Assembly: GCA_002418885.1 (NCBI GenBank)
Contig: DIEZ01000027.1
Span: forward strand, 1 to 11,270
Length of the DNA stretch: 11,270 nt
Reading direction: 5' to 3'
Source of the DNA: Syntrophaceae bacterium UBA5761
Lineage (GTDB): Bacteria > Desulfobacterota > Syntrophia > Syntrophales > UBA4778
The first letter of the stretch is position 1. The number at the start of each line of letters is the position of its first letter. The position numbers and the translations under genes were made by a program. Positions 1 through 8,440 of this stretch are shown here, piece by piece. A model generated the notes under the pieces. It was not told the DNA's origin, ran no database searches, and worked only from the letters and a program-made list of their open reading frames with translations.

Positions 1-347
1 GCGGCGAGCTTTTCCTCGTAGTCCCTGTAGCGGTACATGTACAGCCTTGTTCCGTCGAGGATGAGCGGCCTGAAATCACCGGGTTTGCCGACGGCCGGGC
101 TCTTCCTGAGCGCCTCTATCCAGCCTGAGAGTTCCGGCAGGGGGCCGACGGATTCCCCGCCGGGAAGCGCCTTGCCCGCAAGGCCGGAAAGGTCGATGCA
201 GACGTGGCCGTCGCTTCGGTACCGGCTTACCAGGGCGGCGGCAAGAGAAAATTCGTGGGAGCCGTCCCCGGATATCCCTGCCAGGAACCGGGCGAAGCGG
301 ACGTCGAGGGGAGAAAGAAGGCCCGTTTCGTAAAGTTTTTCGATCAT
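1..347 (-). CDS. recD: RecD, exodeoxyribonuclease V alpha subunit, N-terminal 115 residues (gene runs off the left edge)
   Basis: RecD is the 5'-3' helicase motor of RecBCD, which unwinds and degrades double-strand DNA ends in the cytoplasm. Only the N-terminal domain lies here; the helicase motifs would be beyond the edge. The visible protein begins MIEKLYETGLLSPLDVRFAR, followed by a segment resembling AAALVSRYRSDGHVCIDL, then SPAVGKPG and PLILDGTRLYMYRYRDYE. This is the order found at the RecD N-terminus (E. coli has LRPLDVQFA, AAALLSH and GEGHVCL). The ATG at 347-345 is preceded by GGCGGA (358-363 on the plus strand) at 10 nt, and an in-frame TGA lies 30 nt upstream with no other usual start between, so the start is well fixed. 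It begins 52 bp after the recB stop, with no terminator seen between, and is presumably co-transcribed with recC and recB. Confidence 0.93.
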   Translation of the reverse strand, partial: MIEKLYETGLLSPLDVRFARFLAGISGDGSHEFSLAAALVSRYRSDGHVCIDLSGLAGKALPGGESVGPLPELSGWIEALRKSPAVGKPGDFRPLILDGTRLYMYRYRDYEEKLA

Positions 348-399
348 AAGATAATAGTCCGCCGTGCCGATGGTTCAGGGGGTCCGAACAAGGTCAACG

Positions 400-3300
400 T
401 TAAACATCGAGCAGCGCATCCTCCATAGCCTCGACGAATTCTTTTTCCGGGCGGGCACGGTAGATTCCGTGCTCCCCGTCAGTCGCACTCACGCCCCTTA
501 AGAAGATGTAGAAAACCCCGCCGAAGTGCCTTCCGTAGTCGTAGTCCGGTACCCGCAGGGTGAGGTAACGATGTAGGGCCAGGGTGTACAGGTGGTACTG
601 CAGGACGTAGAAGTGGTCGGTCATGGCGCGGTCGAGGGCCTCGCCGCCGTAGTCCGCGACCCGTCCTCCCAGCCGGTTCGATTTCCAGTCGACGAGATAG
701 AAACGCCCGTTCCAGCGGAAAACAAGGTCCATGTACCCCTTCATGAACCCGCGGCAGGGCTGGAAGCGGAGCGACCCGATGCGTTCCGGGAATTCCGGCG
801 GCAAGTTTATTTTCCCGGGGCGGGCAAAGAGGTCTTTGAGCTTTTCCGGTGAAAGCGGCCTCAATGGGAAGTAGAACTCGAGTTCGTTGAGGCGCATCCC
901 GTCCGTCACGCCCCGAAGGTGCAGGCACTCTCCTTCAGTGGAAAGCGGTGCGTCGAGGACCCTGTCGACCATGTCGCAGAGCGTCTCTTTCCATCCCGGG
1001 TCGTAACCGAATCCCCGGAGCTTCGCCAGGACGAGGCATTCGACGTCTTTTTTCCCGGCGGTGAAGCTCAGGTCCTCGAAGAGGCTGTGCAGGAACGTCC
1101 CCGCCCGCGCCCCCCGGGGAAAGGCGAATATCCCGGAAGGCTCCTCGTCGAGAGGCTCGCCTCCTTCGGGAAAAGCGGCGTCATGGTCCGGTTCCTCCGG
1201 CGCGACCTTCGTTGCCGTGCCCTGTTCGGCGACGAGGCGCGAGAAGCTTGCGACCCCCCAGTCTTTCCGGATTCCACCGGAAAAGGGCCGGAAAGAAAGT
1301 TCCGGCGGGCCCACGGCGGGACGGATATAGTCGGCGGCGTCGCCCTCGGGCATATCGGACAGGGTGATCGTGCCGTCCGACCGCCTGACGAGGTCTTCCA
1401 GGTCGCGCATGATGCCGTCATCGGAGAGATTCTCGAAACACCTTTCCGCTTTCTCGACGGCGTCGGTCCCGGCCGTTTCAGCGGGATGGAGGATGTAGGA
1501 GAGGGAAGAGGCGGCGGCGTCCTTGAAAGGTCCCCAGGCGACGTAACATCCGTGCTTTGCCCGGGTGAGTGAGACGTAGAGGAGGCGGACGCTCTCGGCC
1601 AGGGCCTCCCTCCAGGCCGCCTTCTTTTTCTCGGGTTCCGCCGGGCCGATGACGAGGGTCGCCCTCCAGCCGTCGTCTCCGTCGTGGTAGACGAATTCTT
1701 CGTCTTTGATGGCCGACCCCTCCCAGTGGAAGGGACAGAAGACAACCGGATACTCCAGTCCCTTGCTCTTGTGGACGGTGACGATGCGGACGGCCCGGGC
1801 GTCGCTTTCCAGCCTGAGCTGATGTTCTTCAGGAGCCGGCGATTTGTCGGCCCGTCTTCTCGATAGCCACTTGATGAGGCCCGCCGTGCCCAGCCGGCCT
1901 TCCGTCGCCGCCTCGTGCAGCACCTCGGAAAGATGGAGGATGTTGGTCAGGCGCCTCTCGCCGTCCGGCAGAGAGAGGAGTCGCGCCCGGACGCCTTCCT
2001 GTGCCAGGAGCCGGCGGAACATCCGGATGAATCCCCGACTCTCCCAGAGGTCGTTATAATCCCGGAACCGGGAAAGCTGTCTTTCCCAGGCCGATTCATC
2101 CCTGCCCAGCCCTTCGAGCGCCTCTCCGTCGACTCCCATGATGGCGCCGGCAAGGGCCGTCCGGACGAGGGTCTCGGAGCCGGGCTCGGCGACCCCGGCG
2201 AGCAACCGCTCCATCTCCAGCGCCTCGTCGGTGTCGAAGAGGTCCCCCGTAGTATGGAGGACGCTGTGGACGCCGAGGCTGCGAAGCGCCTCCTGGACGA
2301 GACGTGCTTCGTCGTTTGTCTTCACGAGGACGGCGATGTCGCCTTCTTCGACCGGTCTTTCCCCAATGAGCGCCCTTTTCTCCCGCCCCTCGTTTAGGAG
2401 GTCCACGACCCCGGCGGCCGTGGCGGCGATGACGACGTTCCGGGCGTTCTGCTTGTTCGTCAGGGCGGACATGGCTTCGAGCCTCGCCTTGGGGGCGTAC
2501 CAGAGCCGGAGAGGCGGCTCCTTTCTCCCGGACAGGGTGAGGGTGGGCCGCTCGTCGGCGTTCCCGGCGACGGCGTCCTCGAACAGGATGTCATCGTAGA
2601 GGAAGGGATTTCGCCGCCGCGAGAAGACGGTGTTGACCGCCTGGATCAGACCCGGCTCGGAACGCCAGTTGCTTGTCAGGGTGTACCGGGAGGACACGTT
2701 TTTCGACGCCTTCAGGTATGTGAAGAGGTCGGCGCCCCGGAAGCCGTAGATGGCCTGTTTCGGGTCGCCGATGAGGAAGAGGATGCCGTCGCTCTTCTCG
2801 AAGATGCACTGGAAGATAGCGTATTGGACAGGGTCGGTGTCCTGGAACTCATCGATGAGGGCGGCGCGATAGCGTTTTCTCAGCGCCCCGACGAGGGCCA
2901 GGCCGTTCTGTCCGTTCAGGGCGTCTCGCGTCCGGGTCAGCAGGTCATCGAAGGAACGGATGTTCAGTCGCTCTTTCCTGGTCGTGAGTTCCCGTTCAAT
3001 GTAGCGGAATATCTCCGCCTTGAGGTAGAGGAGCTGCCCGTCCATCTCCGCCGTGAGCCTTTCGGCCCTTTCCTGCAGCTCCCCGCAGAGGTTGAAGAAG
3101 GGATGGGCGGGGGGTGTCTTGCCCGTCTTCACGCCTTCCTTCAGGCCTTTGGGGGTCAACTTCTCGATGCCGGCAAAAAGGGGAAAGGCCGACCGTGCGC
3201 CCGTATAGAGGTCCATCGCCGCGATGAGAGAGGCGCCGCCTTCTCTGTATTTGGTTTTGTTGAGCCCCGGGTCTTTCAGTCTCTCGACGACCTCGACCTT

Positions 3301-3990
3301 GACCGAAGGCCAGGACACCTTGGCCTTCCGTGCCGTGTCGAGGAAGGGGTCGAGGGCCGCGAGCTCGACGGGTTCCGCCTCGGGAAAGATCTTCATGTCG
3401 GGGTTCGGCGCCTTTTTCTTCGAGAGATTCAAGTAGTAATCGGGACTACAGCCTTTTTCGAGGGCATAGGCGACGAATTCGACGGGCGCGTTGTAGAAGT
3501 GCAATCGCCAGAAATCCCGTGCCACCTCTTCCCGGAGGGCGGTTTCGTCGTTTATGAGTTCCGTGTCGAAGAGGCTCATACTCTCGAAGGCGTTATCGTG
3601 CAGCGTCCGCCGGCAGAAGCCGTGGATCGTGAAGATCGGTGCTTCGTCGAAATCCCTGAGGGCCGACTTGAGTAGCCGGAGCGCCTTTTCTTTCTGTGGG
3701 TTCGCCTTCACGACCCTCTCCAGGAAGGCGTCGTCACTCCTGCCTTTTTCGAAGGCAGCGACGGCCTTCCGGAGGGTCTCCCGTATCCGTTCCTTCAGCG
3801 CCTCCGTCGCGGCAACGGTGTAAGTCACCACAAGGATCCGGCCCACGGTCAGGCCTTTTTCCAGCAGGAGGCGCAGAAATATCCCCGCTATCGCGTAGGT
3901 CTTCCCTGTGCCCGCGCTCGCCTCGATGAGGTTTGTTCCCTCGAGGGGGCTCTTCAGCAGGTCGAAGTCAGGAAAGCCGCTCGCCGTCAT
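400..3990 (-). CDS. recB: RecB, exodeoxyribonuclease V beta subunit (SF1A helicase plus nuclease)
   Basis: RecB is the 3'-5' helicase and the sole nuclease of RecBCD. At 1196 residues it is close to E. coli RecB (1180). Helicase motifs seen in order: Walker A ASAGTGKT (24-31), FTIHGFCRRTLHD (120-132), SFDDLLTR (346-353), Walker B/motif II LIDEFQDTDPVQ (378-389), motif III IGDPKQAIYGFRGAD (407-421), motif IV LTSNWRS (438-444), motif V IVTVHKSKGLEYPVV (736-750) and motif VI LLYVSLTRAKHG (803-814). The C-terminal nuclease domain has GTFLHSLFE with H968, GYMDLV with D1088 and DWKSN with D1101 and K1103. These match E. coli H956, D1067, D1080 and K1082 as I remember them, so both activities should be intact. 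The ATG overlaps the recC stop as ATGA (3987-3990), and GAGGAG (3999-4004) lies 8 nt upstream, so translation is probably coupled to recC. No frameshift or truncation is apparent. Confidence 0.98.
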   Translation of the reverse strand: MTASGFPDFDLLKSPLEGTNLIEASAGTGKTYAIAGIFLRLLLEKGLTVGRILVVTYTVAATEALKERIRETLRKAVAAFEKGRSDDAFLERVVKANPQKEKALRLLKSALRDFDEAPIFTIHGFCRRTLHDNAFESMSLFDTELINDETALREEVARDFWRLHFYNAPVEFVAYALEKGCSPDYYLNLSKKKAPNPDMKIFPEAEPVELAALDPFLDTARKAKVSWPSVKVEVVERLKDPGLNKTKYREGGASLIAAMDLYTGARSAFPLFAGIEKLTPKGLKEGVKTGKTPPAHPFFNLCGELQERAERLTAEMDGQLLYLKAEIFRYIERELTTRKERLNIRSFDDLLTRTRDALNGQNGLALVGALRKRYRAALIDEFQDTDPVQYAIFQCIFEKSDGILFLIGDPKQAIYGFRGADLFTYLKASKNVSSRYTLTSNWRSEPGLIQAVNTVFSRRRNPFLYDDILFEDAVAGNADERPTLTLSGRKEPPLRLWYAPKARLEAMSALTNKQNARNVVIAATAAGVVDLLNEGREKRALIGERPVEEGDIAVLVKTNDEARLVQEALRSLGVHSVLHTTGDLFDTDEALEMERLLAGVAEPGSETLVRTALAGAIMGVDGEALEGLGRDESAWERQLSRFRDYNDLWESRGFIRMFRRLLAQEGVRARLLSLPDGERRLTNILHLSEVLHEAATEGRLGTAGLIKWLSRRRADKSPAPEEHQLRLESDARAVRIVTVHKSKGLEYPVVFCPFHWEGSAIKDEEFVYHDGDDGWRATLVIGPAEPEKKKAAWREALAESVRLLYVSLTRAKHGCYVAWGPFKDAAASSLSYILHPAETAGTDAVEKAERCFENLSDDGIMRDLEDLVRRSDGTITLSDMPEGDAADYIRPAVGPPELSFRPFSGGIRKDWGVASFSRLVAEQGTATKVAPEEPDHDAAFPEGGEPLDEEPSGIFAFPRGARAGTFLHSLFEDLSFTAGKKDVECLVLAKLRGFGYDPGWKETLCDMVDRVLDAPLSTEGECLHLRGVTDGMRLNELEFYFPLRPLSPEKLKDLFARPGKINLPPEFPERIGSLRFQPCRGFMKGYMDLVFRWNGRFYLVDWKSNRLGGRVADYGGEALDRAMTDHFYVLQYHLYTLALHRYLTLRVPDYDYGRHFGGVFYIFLRGVSATDGEHGIYRARPEKEFVEAMEDALLDV

Positions 3991-6900
3991 TCCATCTTCT
4001 CCTCGTGGTCAAGGATGGGCCCAAAGATTTCGAGCGCCAGCGCCCTGAACTCCTCGTCGAGTGGGTCGCCTTCCCCGAAGCAGAAGTGAAAGTAGGGGTC
4101 GTCCTTTTCGCCGAATCCATGTCTTTCCCATTCATTCGCCGCGTTCCTGAGGGCTGCTGCGGGCGTCTTACCTTTCCTGATGCCGTTAGCATAAGCCCAC
4201 GAAGACTCGGGAAAGAAGCGGAGTGGCCTGCGGAGTCCCGCCCAGTACCGTTCGAGGAGCGGCAGGAGGTATCTTTCGCCTTCTCCCACGGGACGGTACC
4301 TGACCGCGAGGTCCTCGCAAATTAGGATGGTCCCGCGACCTTCCTCCCTGTTTGTCACGCCCAGGACCAGGTGGTGTATCCAGACCCTCAGTCTGTCCTT
4401 CGCCTTCGCCTTGGCAAGCCGGTAATGTAAGGGCCCTTCCGGGAAGAGGTTTTCGACCCTGCCGGTCAGGCGGAACCCGCCGGTAGCCATGTCGATGCCC
4501 AGCGATGGTTGTCGCCCTCCTGCCATCCTCGGGCGGAGTCGGTCGACGTAAGCCTCAACGGTCCTGCATGTCTCTTCGTAGAGATAGACTCCCGGCGTCC
4601 CGTGAGGTAGTGCGCCGGAGGCAAGGAAGACCGGGTAGAGGCGGGAAAGGTCTTCCCCTGCCAATCTCTTTGCGAGCATCTCCTGGCGGAGGTCGTATCT
4701 TTCGAGTCTTTCGACGGTAAAGGGTTCCGCCTCGTCGAGAACCGCAGGGGTTTCCTCGAGGAAAAGGCCGAGCCTCCGGTTGAGGAGAAACCGGGCGGGG
4801 TTCGCGAAAAATCGGCAGAGGCTGTTGATGTCGACGGTCCGCCATTCGGCGCCCGGCTCCGACAACGCCGAGGGGATGAAAGGGGGCCTCGGGGCCTTCT
4901 TTTCGGCGGCGCAGGCGGCAGCGAAGTTTTCCTCCGAGTAGCTGAAAAGCCTCCCATCTTTTTGAAAATATCCGGGGCTGAAGGCCTGGAGACGATGGAT
5001 CGTAACGAGCCGTTCCCGGACGTCCGTTCCCGGACGTTCGAACCCCTGCTCGATATAGTCCAAGAGTTCGCTCACGAGAACGGAGGGAGGGCGGGTGCTG
5101 TTATCCTGGATGCCCTGGCCGGGGTAGCTTATGTACAAGGTCTCGCGGGCGGAAAGGACGGTCTCCAGGAAGAGGTAACGGTCGTCCTTGCGGCGCGACC
5201 GGTCGCCGGCGCGCGGGCGCTCCGCCATGAGGTCGAAGCCGGGCGTTCGCTCCTGCCGCGGATAGGCGTCGTGACCCATCCCCAGCAGGCAGATGACCTT
5301 GAAGGGGATGCTCCTCATCGGGAGCATGGCGCAGAAAGTGATGCCCCCGGCGAGAAAGCCTGCGGTGGTGAGCCGTTGGTCGAGCGTCTGTTTGAGCCAC
5401 GATATGATCACGTCGAGGCCGATACGCCCGGAGAAGCCGGAGATGGCCTGCCGTTCCGCCAGGTCCTTTATAACTTCCCTCAGGGCGTGAAGGTCTCTCT
5501 CCCACCTTTCGCCGGCGGAGAAGAAGGTGTCGAGAAGCGATGAGAGGCTGGAGGCCCATTCTTCCAGGGTCCGGCTTTCACCGAGGGTCGGGATATGGGT
5601 GAAGAGGCCTTCCATGAAGTCCAGAAAGTTTCCCAGGACTTCGGAATCGCTTCCCTCGATATGATCATAGGGCAGGATTCCCTGGAAAACCCTTTCGCCC
5701 CCGGCGGGGAGGGCGTACCCGAGGAGCATCCTCTCCAGCCCGGCCCGCCAGGTGTTTTCGGGGAGCGGCGGCAGGCCGACGGCAGCGCGGCTCCGGGCGT
5801 CGATCCCCCAGCGGATGTTCGTCTCCCGCACCCAGGTGTGGACGAGATCCAGGTCGTCCCGGGAGAGGGAGAATCTTTCGAGGACGGCGTCGGATTCGAG
5901 GATGTCCATGACCTGGACGACGCCGAAGCGACTCCCCCGGAGGCCGAGGAGCCTCAAGAACGTCTCGGTAAGCGGATTTTCCTGTCTCAGGCCCCTGTCG
6001 GCTATGCTGAAGGGGATGAACCGGGGGTCGGCCTCGGGTAGCGTGAAGACCGCTTCGATGAGGGGAGCATAGGTTCCTATTGCGGGCGTCATGACCAGGA
6101 TGTCCTCCGGTGTGAGGTCGGGGTCGGCCTCGAACATGGCCAGGAGCCGGTCCTGGAGCACCTCCACCTCCCGCATAGGGCTGTGGCAGGAGTGGACCTG
6201 CACCGACCGGTCGTCTTCCCGGATGGGGGTTTTCCTCCCTCCGCGCTCCCTGAGGTTGAGGATATCCGATTGGACGGCCCTCAAGAGGGTACGTTCGTCG
6301 CTATCTATGTACAGGTCACGCTCCTCGCAGCCCAGTTCATTGAGGAGGGAGAAGAAGTCGCGTCCCAGGGCGCCCATCGAGGCGAGCAGGCTGTTTCCCC
6401 GCTCCAGGTAGAGCTCGCACGGCGCGGCGCCGGATGCCTTAAGTTTTCCTTCGGCGAGGGCTATCTCCCGGTCGGAGGCGATGTCCGCCCAGTACTCCCG
6501 GCAGGGGTTCATCAGAAACAGGTTGACGTCGGCGAAACGTGCCACGGACTCCAGCACCTGGAGGTGGTATGGGGGAAGGGCAGAAATGCCGAAGACGGCA
6601 AGGCGCCCCGGAAGGCCGGGGAGGGAGGGAGATGGGTCATCCAGGAATGCCCGCAGTAGCCTTGCCCTGTGCGTCTTGTCTTTCTTTTTCGTGATCTCCC
6701 GCCAGAGGGCCGCCTGCCAATGACTCTCCCGCCCCCGCTCCCATTGGAGGATCATGTCGGGGCGGAAGGTCAGGTACTGGTCGAAGAGGTCGGCGATGCG
6801 CGAAGAAAGCTGGAAGAGCTTGAGGTCCGAAAGACCGTCCCCGAGATAGGCCTTTAACGATTCAAAGCCCTCTTTTTCCAGACAATCGGGCAGGACCCCC

Positions 6901-7190
6901 ATGACCTTCCAGGTAAGGTTCGCCGGTTCGAAGGGCGATTCCTCCGGTAAGTCCTTCATTGAGCTGCGAAAGACGGCGTAGACGAAACGATTCGGGAAAG
7001 GAAAATCGACGTTGGCGCAGATCCCCTGCCTCCGGGCGAGTTCCATGGAGACCCACCGTTGCATCCCGCGGCTCTGAACGAGTATGACCTCTCTCATCAG
7101 GGGGTCTGCAAGGGGGGTGCGGAGCGTCTCAGCCAGCACGTCTACCAGTATTTCCATCCTGTTGCTCGTGAAGAGCCGCAATCCTGCCAT
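3987..7190 (-). CDS. recC: RecC, exodeoxyribonuclease V gamma subunit (Chi-scanning scaffold)
   Basis: RecC holds RecB and RecD together, splits the incoming duplex and scans the 3' strand for Chi through a tunnel formed by a degenerate helicase fold. At 1067 residues it is slightly shorter than E. coli RecC (1122). Strong family signatures: ILVQSRGMQRW (36-46), ANVDFPFPNRF (59-69), KLFQLSSRIADLFDQYL (124-140), GISALPPYHLQ (201-211), CHSPMREVEVLQDRLLAM (335-352), MLLGYALP (488-495), LPMRSIPFKVICLLGMG (623-639), GFDLMAERPRAGDRSRRKDD (651-670) and SYPGQGIQDNS (688-698). The MAGLRLFTSNRMEIL start lines up with the E. coli N-terminus (MLRVYHSNRLDVL), which supports ATG 7190-7188, although no good Shine-Dalgarno precedes it. 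As the first gene of the recC-recB-recD run, it is divergent from the sigma gene. Unlike the enterobacterial locus, no ptrA protease gene lies between recC and recB. Residues at Chi-contact positions differ from E. coli (see findings). Confidence 0.97.
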   Translation of the reverse strand: MAGLRLFTSNRMEILVDVLAETLRTPLADPLMREVILVQSRGMQRWVSMELARRQGICANVDFPFPNRFVYAVFRSSMKDLPEESPFEPANLTWKVMGVLPDCLEKEGFESLKAYLGDGLSDLKLFQLSSRIADLFDQYLTFRPDMILQWERGRESHWQAALWREITKKKDKTHRARLLRAFLDDPSPSLPGLPGRLAVFGISALPPYHLQVLESVARFADVNLFLMNPCREYWADIASDREIALAEGKLKASGAAPCELYLERGNSLLASMGALGRDFFSLLNELGCEERDLYIDSDERTLLRAVQSDILNLRERGGRKTPIREDDRSVQVHSCHSPMREVEVLQDRLLAMFEADPDLTPEDILVMTPAIGTYAPLIEAVFTLPEADPRFIPFSIADRGLRQENPLTETFLRLLGLRGSRFGVVQVMDILESDAVLERFSLSRDDLDLVHTWVRETNIRWGIDARSRAAVGLPPLPENTWRAGLERMLLGYALPAGGERVFQGILPYDHIEGSDSEVLGNFLDFMEGLFTHIPTLGESRTLEEWASSLSSLLDTFFSAGERWERDLHALREVIKDLAERQAISGFSGRIGLDVIISWLKQTLDQRLTTAGFLAGGITFCAMLPMRSIPFKVICLLGMGHDAYPRQERTPGFDLMAERPRAGDRSRRKDDRYLFLETVLSARETLYISYPGQGIQDNSTRPPSVLVSELLDYIEQGFERPGTDVRERLVTIHRLQAFSPGYFQKDGRLFSYSEENFAAACAAEKKAPRPPFIPSALSEPGAEWRTVDINSLCRFFANPARFLLNRRLGLFLEETPAVLDEAEPFTVERLERYDLRQEMLAKRLAGEDLSRLYPVFLASGALPHGTPGVYLYEETCRTVEAYVDRLRPRMAGGRQPSLGIDMATGGFRLTGRVENLFPEGPLHYRLAKAKAKDRLRVWIHHLVLGVTNREEGRGTILICEDLAVRYRPVGEGERYLLPLLERYWAGLRRPLRFFPESSWAYANGIRKGKTPAAALRNAANEWERHGFGEKDDPYFHFCFGEGDPLDEEFRALALEIFGPILDHEEKME

Positions 7191-7253
7191 CGTTATGTAT
7201 TGCCATCCGGGTTCAGGGGAGCGATTCGTCTCCCCGTTCGTTTCTTCTGCTTA

Positions 7254-7282
7254 TTTTTACTCGATGTCACCGGGGTGGACAA
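7254..7282 (-). promoter_or_regulatory. Candidate sigma-70-type promoter for recCBD
   Basis: Reading the minus strand, TTGTCC (7277-7282) is followed after 17 bp by TAAAAA (7254-7259). Each matches 4 of 6 consensus bases at ideal spacing. Transcription would start near 7247, giving a leader of about 57 nt before the recC ATG. It lies in an AT-richer patch of the divergent region. Found by eye only; a chance match cannot be excluded. Confidence 0.35.
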
Positions 7283-7339
7283 GGGAAATATGGGGTGCCG
7301 GGGTTTTCTGTCGCAGATGTGTGCGGGTACATTTATAGG

Positions 7340-7369
7340 CAGACAAAATTTCACGAACTGTGGTATGTT
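7340..7369 (+). promoter_or_regulatory. Candidate extended -10 promoter for the sigma factor gene
   Basis: CAGACA (7340-7345) and TATGTT (7364-7369) are 18 bp apart, and TGG directly precedes the -10, which makes an extended -10 element (TGn). Transcription would start near 7376, almost on the ATG at 7378. If this is the main promoter, the ATG would have no leader and the GTG at 7420, which has a good ribosome binding site, would be the likelier start. Confidence 0.4.
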
Positions 7370-7377
7370 GATGTACC

Positions 7378-8433
7378 ATGAAGTCATTCCGCAAGAAAGC
7401 CGAGGAAAAGGATAAGGGGGTGAGGAAGATAAAATCAGCGTCCCCCGAGCCGATCGTAGCGGAACCACTGGCCAGGTTGCTGCCCTTCCGACGCGACCCG
7501 GGGCTGGAGGTCGAGGACGAGGAGAATATGCCCCTCGAACCCCTGCGTATATTGCCCGGAGAAGCGATCGAGGAAAAGGGGCGCGAACAGGATGAAGATG
7601 CCGCCGGGGAGAGCCCCCTGTGGATTTATCTCAAGGAAATCGGCAAGATACCGCTCCTGACGCCGGCCCAGGAGGTGGAGTTGGCGAGGAAGGTGGAGAA
7701 GGGCGACCGGGAAGCCCGCAGGCGTCTCGTGGAAGCCAACCTGAGGCTCGTCGTTTCGATAGCGAAAAAGTACACGGGCCGCGGTTTGGCACTCCTCGAC
7801 CTGATCCAGGCGGGAAACCTCGGCCTGATGAGGGCCGTCGAGCACTTCGACTGGCGTCGTGGTTTTAAGGTCAGCACGTACGCGACGTGGTGGATTCGCC
7901 AGGCAATCACGCGATCGCTCGCCGACCAGGCCCGGACCATTCGTCTCCCCGTGCACATAAAGGAAGCGGTCGGCAAGATGCTCAATGTCACCCAGCAGCT
8001 CCTCTACCGGTTGGGACGCGAGCCGACGGACGCGGAGATCGCAGAAGAGATGCGGCTCCCCGTCTCGCGCGTGCAGGAACTGAAACTGATCGCCCAAGAG
8101 CCCCTTTCCCTCGAGTTGCCCGTCGGCGAAGAAGGGGAAGGTGGTTTGCTGGGTGATCTGATCCCCGACAGGACGGTTAAGGTGCCTGCCGAGACCCTTT
8201 CCTTCGAGAGGTTGAAGGAGAGGTTGGACGATGTCCTCGCTTCTCTCAACCCGCGGGAACGGGAGATCCTGATGCTTCGCTTCGGACTGGTTAACGGAAA
8301 GCGGCATACCCTGGAAGACGTGGGTAAAAAGATGGGCGTCACGAGGGAGAGAGTGCGCCAGATCGAGGCACGGGCATTGGAGAAGCTGAGGCGCTCGCCC
8401 ACGAGGGCGAAGTTGGAGGAATTCATCGCCTGA
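7378..8433 (+). CDS. RpoD-like sigma-70 family RNA polymerase sigma factor (probably group 2, without region 1.1)
   Basis: A sigma subunit that directs RNA polymerase to promoters. The 351-residue frame has a charged, low-complexity N-terminus (1-77) in place of a recognisable region 1.1. Then come region 1.2 ([21 protein letters not shown], 79-99), region 2 with [20 protein letters not shown] (117-136), [18 protein letters not shown] (141-158) and [12 protein letters not shown] (166-177), region 2.4/3.0 ([15 protein letters not shown], 182-196), region 3 (198-270), and region 4 with [15 protein letters not shown] (290-304) and the helix-turn-helix [20 protein letters not shown] (311-330). 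Regions 2.4 and 4.2 are nearly canonical, so it probably reads promoters close to the housekeeping type. The short length and missing region 1.1 suggest a group 2 (RpoS/SigB-like accessory) factor rather than the main RpoD, which is usually much longer in Desulfobacterota. The start is uncertain: ATG 7378 gives the longest frame but has no ribosome binding site, while GTG 7420 has one. It is divergent from recC and convergent with the gene at 8458-9252. Confidence 0.93.
   Translation: MKSFRKKAEEKDKGVRKIKSASPEPIVAEPLARLLPFRRDPGLEVEDEENMPLEPLRILPGEAIEEKGREQDEDAAGESPLWIYLKEIGKIPLLTPAQEVELARKVEKGDREARRRLVEANLRLVVSIAKKYTGRGLALLDLIQAGNLGLMRAVEHFDWRRGFKVSTYATWWIRQAITRSLADQARTIRLPVHIKEAVGKMLNVTQQLLYRLGREPTDAEIAEEMRLPVSRVQELKLIAQEPLSLELPVGEEGEGGLLGDLIPDRTVKVPAETLSFERLKERLDDVLASLNPREREILMLRFGLVNGKRHTLEDVGKKMGVTRERVRQIEARALEKLRRSPTRAKLEEFIA
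7402..7422 (+). promoter_or_regulatory. Ribosome binding site and alternative GTG start inside the annotated sigma gene
   Basis: A purine-rich run GAGGAAAAGGA (7402-7412) is followed 7 nt later by an in-frame GTG at 7420-7422 (codon 15 of the longest frame). No comparable site precedes the ATG at 7378. This favours a 337-residue product beginning (f)[11 protein letters not shown], but does not prove it, because a purine-rich lysine/glutamate stretch can arise from coding alone. Confidence 0.4.
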
Positions 8434-8440
8434 AGGCGAT
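8425..8440. terminator. Small hairpin across the sigma stop codon, possible weak bidirectional terminator
   Basis: ATCGCC (8425-8430) and GGCGAT (8435-8440) form a perfect 6-bp stem with a TGAA loop (8431-8434). The loop contains the sigma gene's TGA stop. The genes converge here with only 24 bp between their stops. A pyrimidine-rich stretch with TTTTCTTC and TTTTT begins about 10 nt downstream on the plus strand, too far for a classical intrinsic terminator. A role in ending either transcript is therefore only possible. Confidence 0.3.

Noticed and set aside
348..399. Terminator or promoter in the 52-bp gap between recB and recD
   Set aside because: Only a 4-bp GTTC/GAAC pairing around a C/G-rich loop is visible, with no T run and no convincing -10/-35 pair, so the operon is treated as continuous.
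919..1572. Open frame of 217 codons on the plus strand opposite the 3' part of recB
   Set aside because: Antisense shadow of the recB nuclease region; low-complexity charged composition and no family signature.
2824..3675. Long open frame of 283 codons on the plus strand opposite recB
   Set aside because: It is fully antisense to a recB region with clear helicase motifs, has no recognisable domain or ribosome binding site, and such mirror frames are expected in high-GC coding DNA.
7435..8307. Open frame of 290 codons on the minus strand opposite the sigma gene
   Set aside because: Antisense to highly conserved sigma regions 2 to 4; no motif of its own and no ribosome binding site seen.
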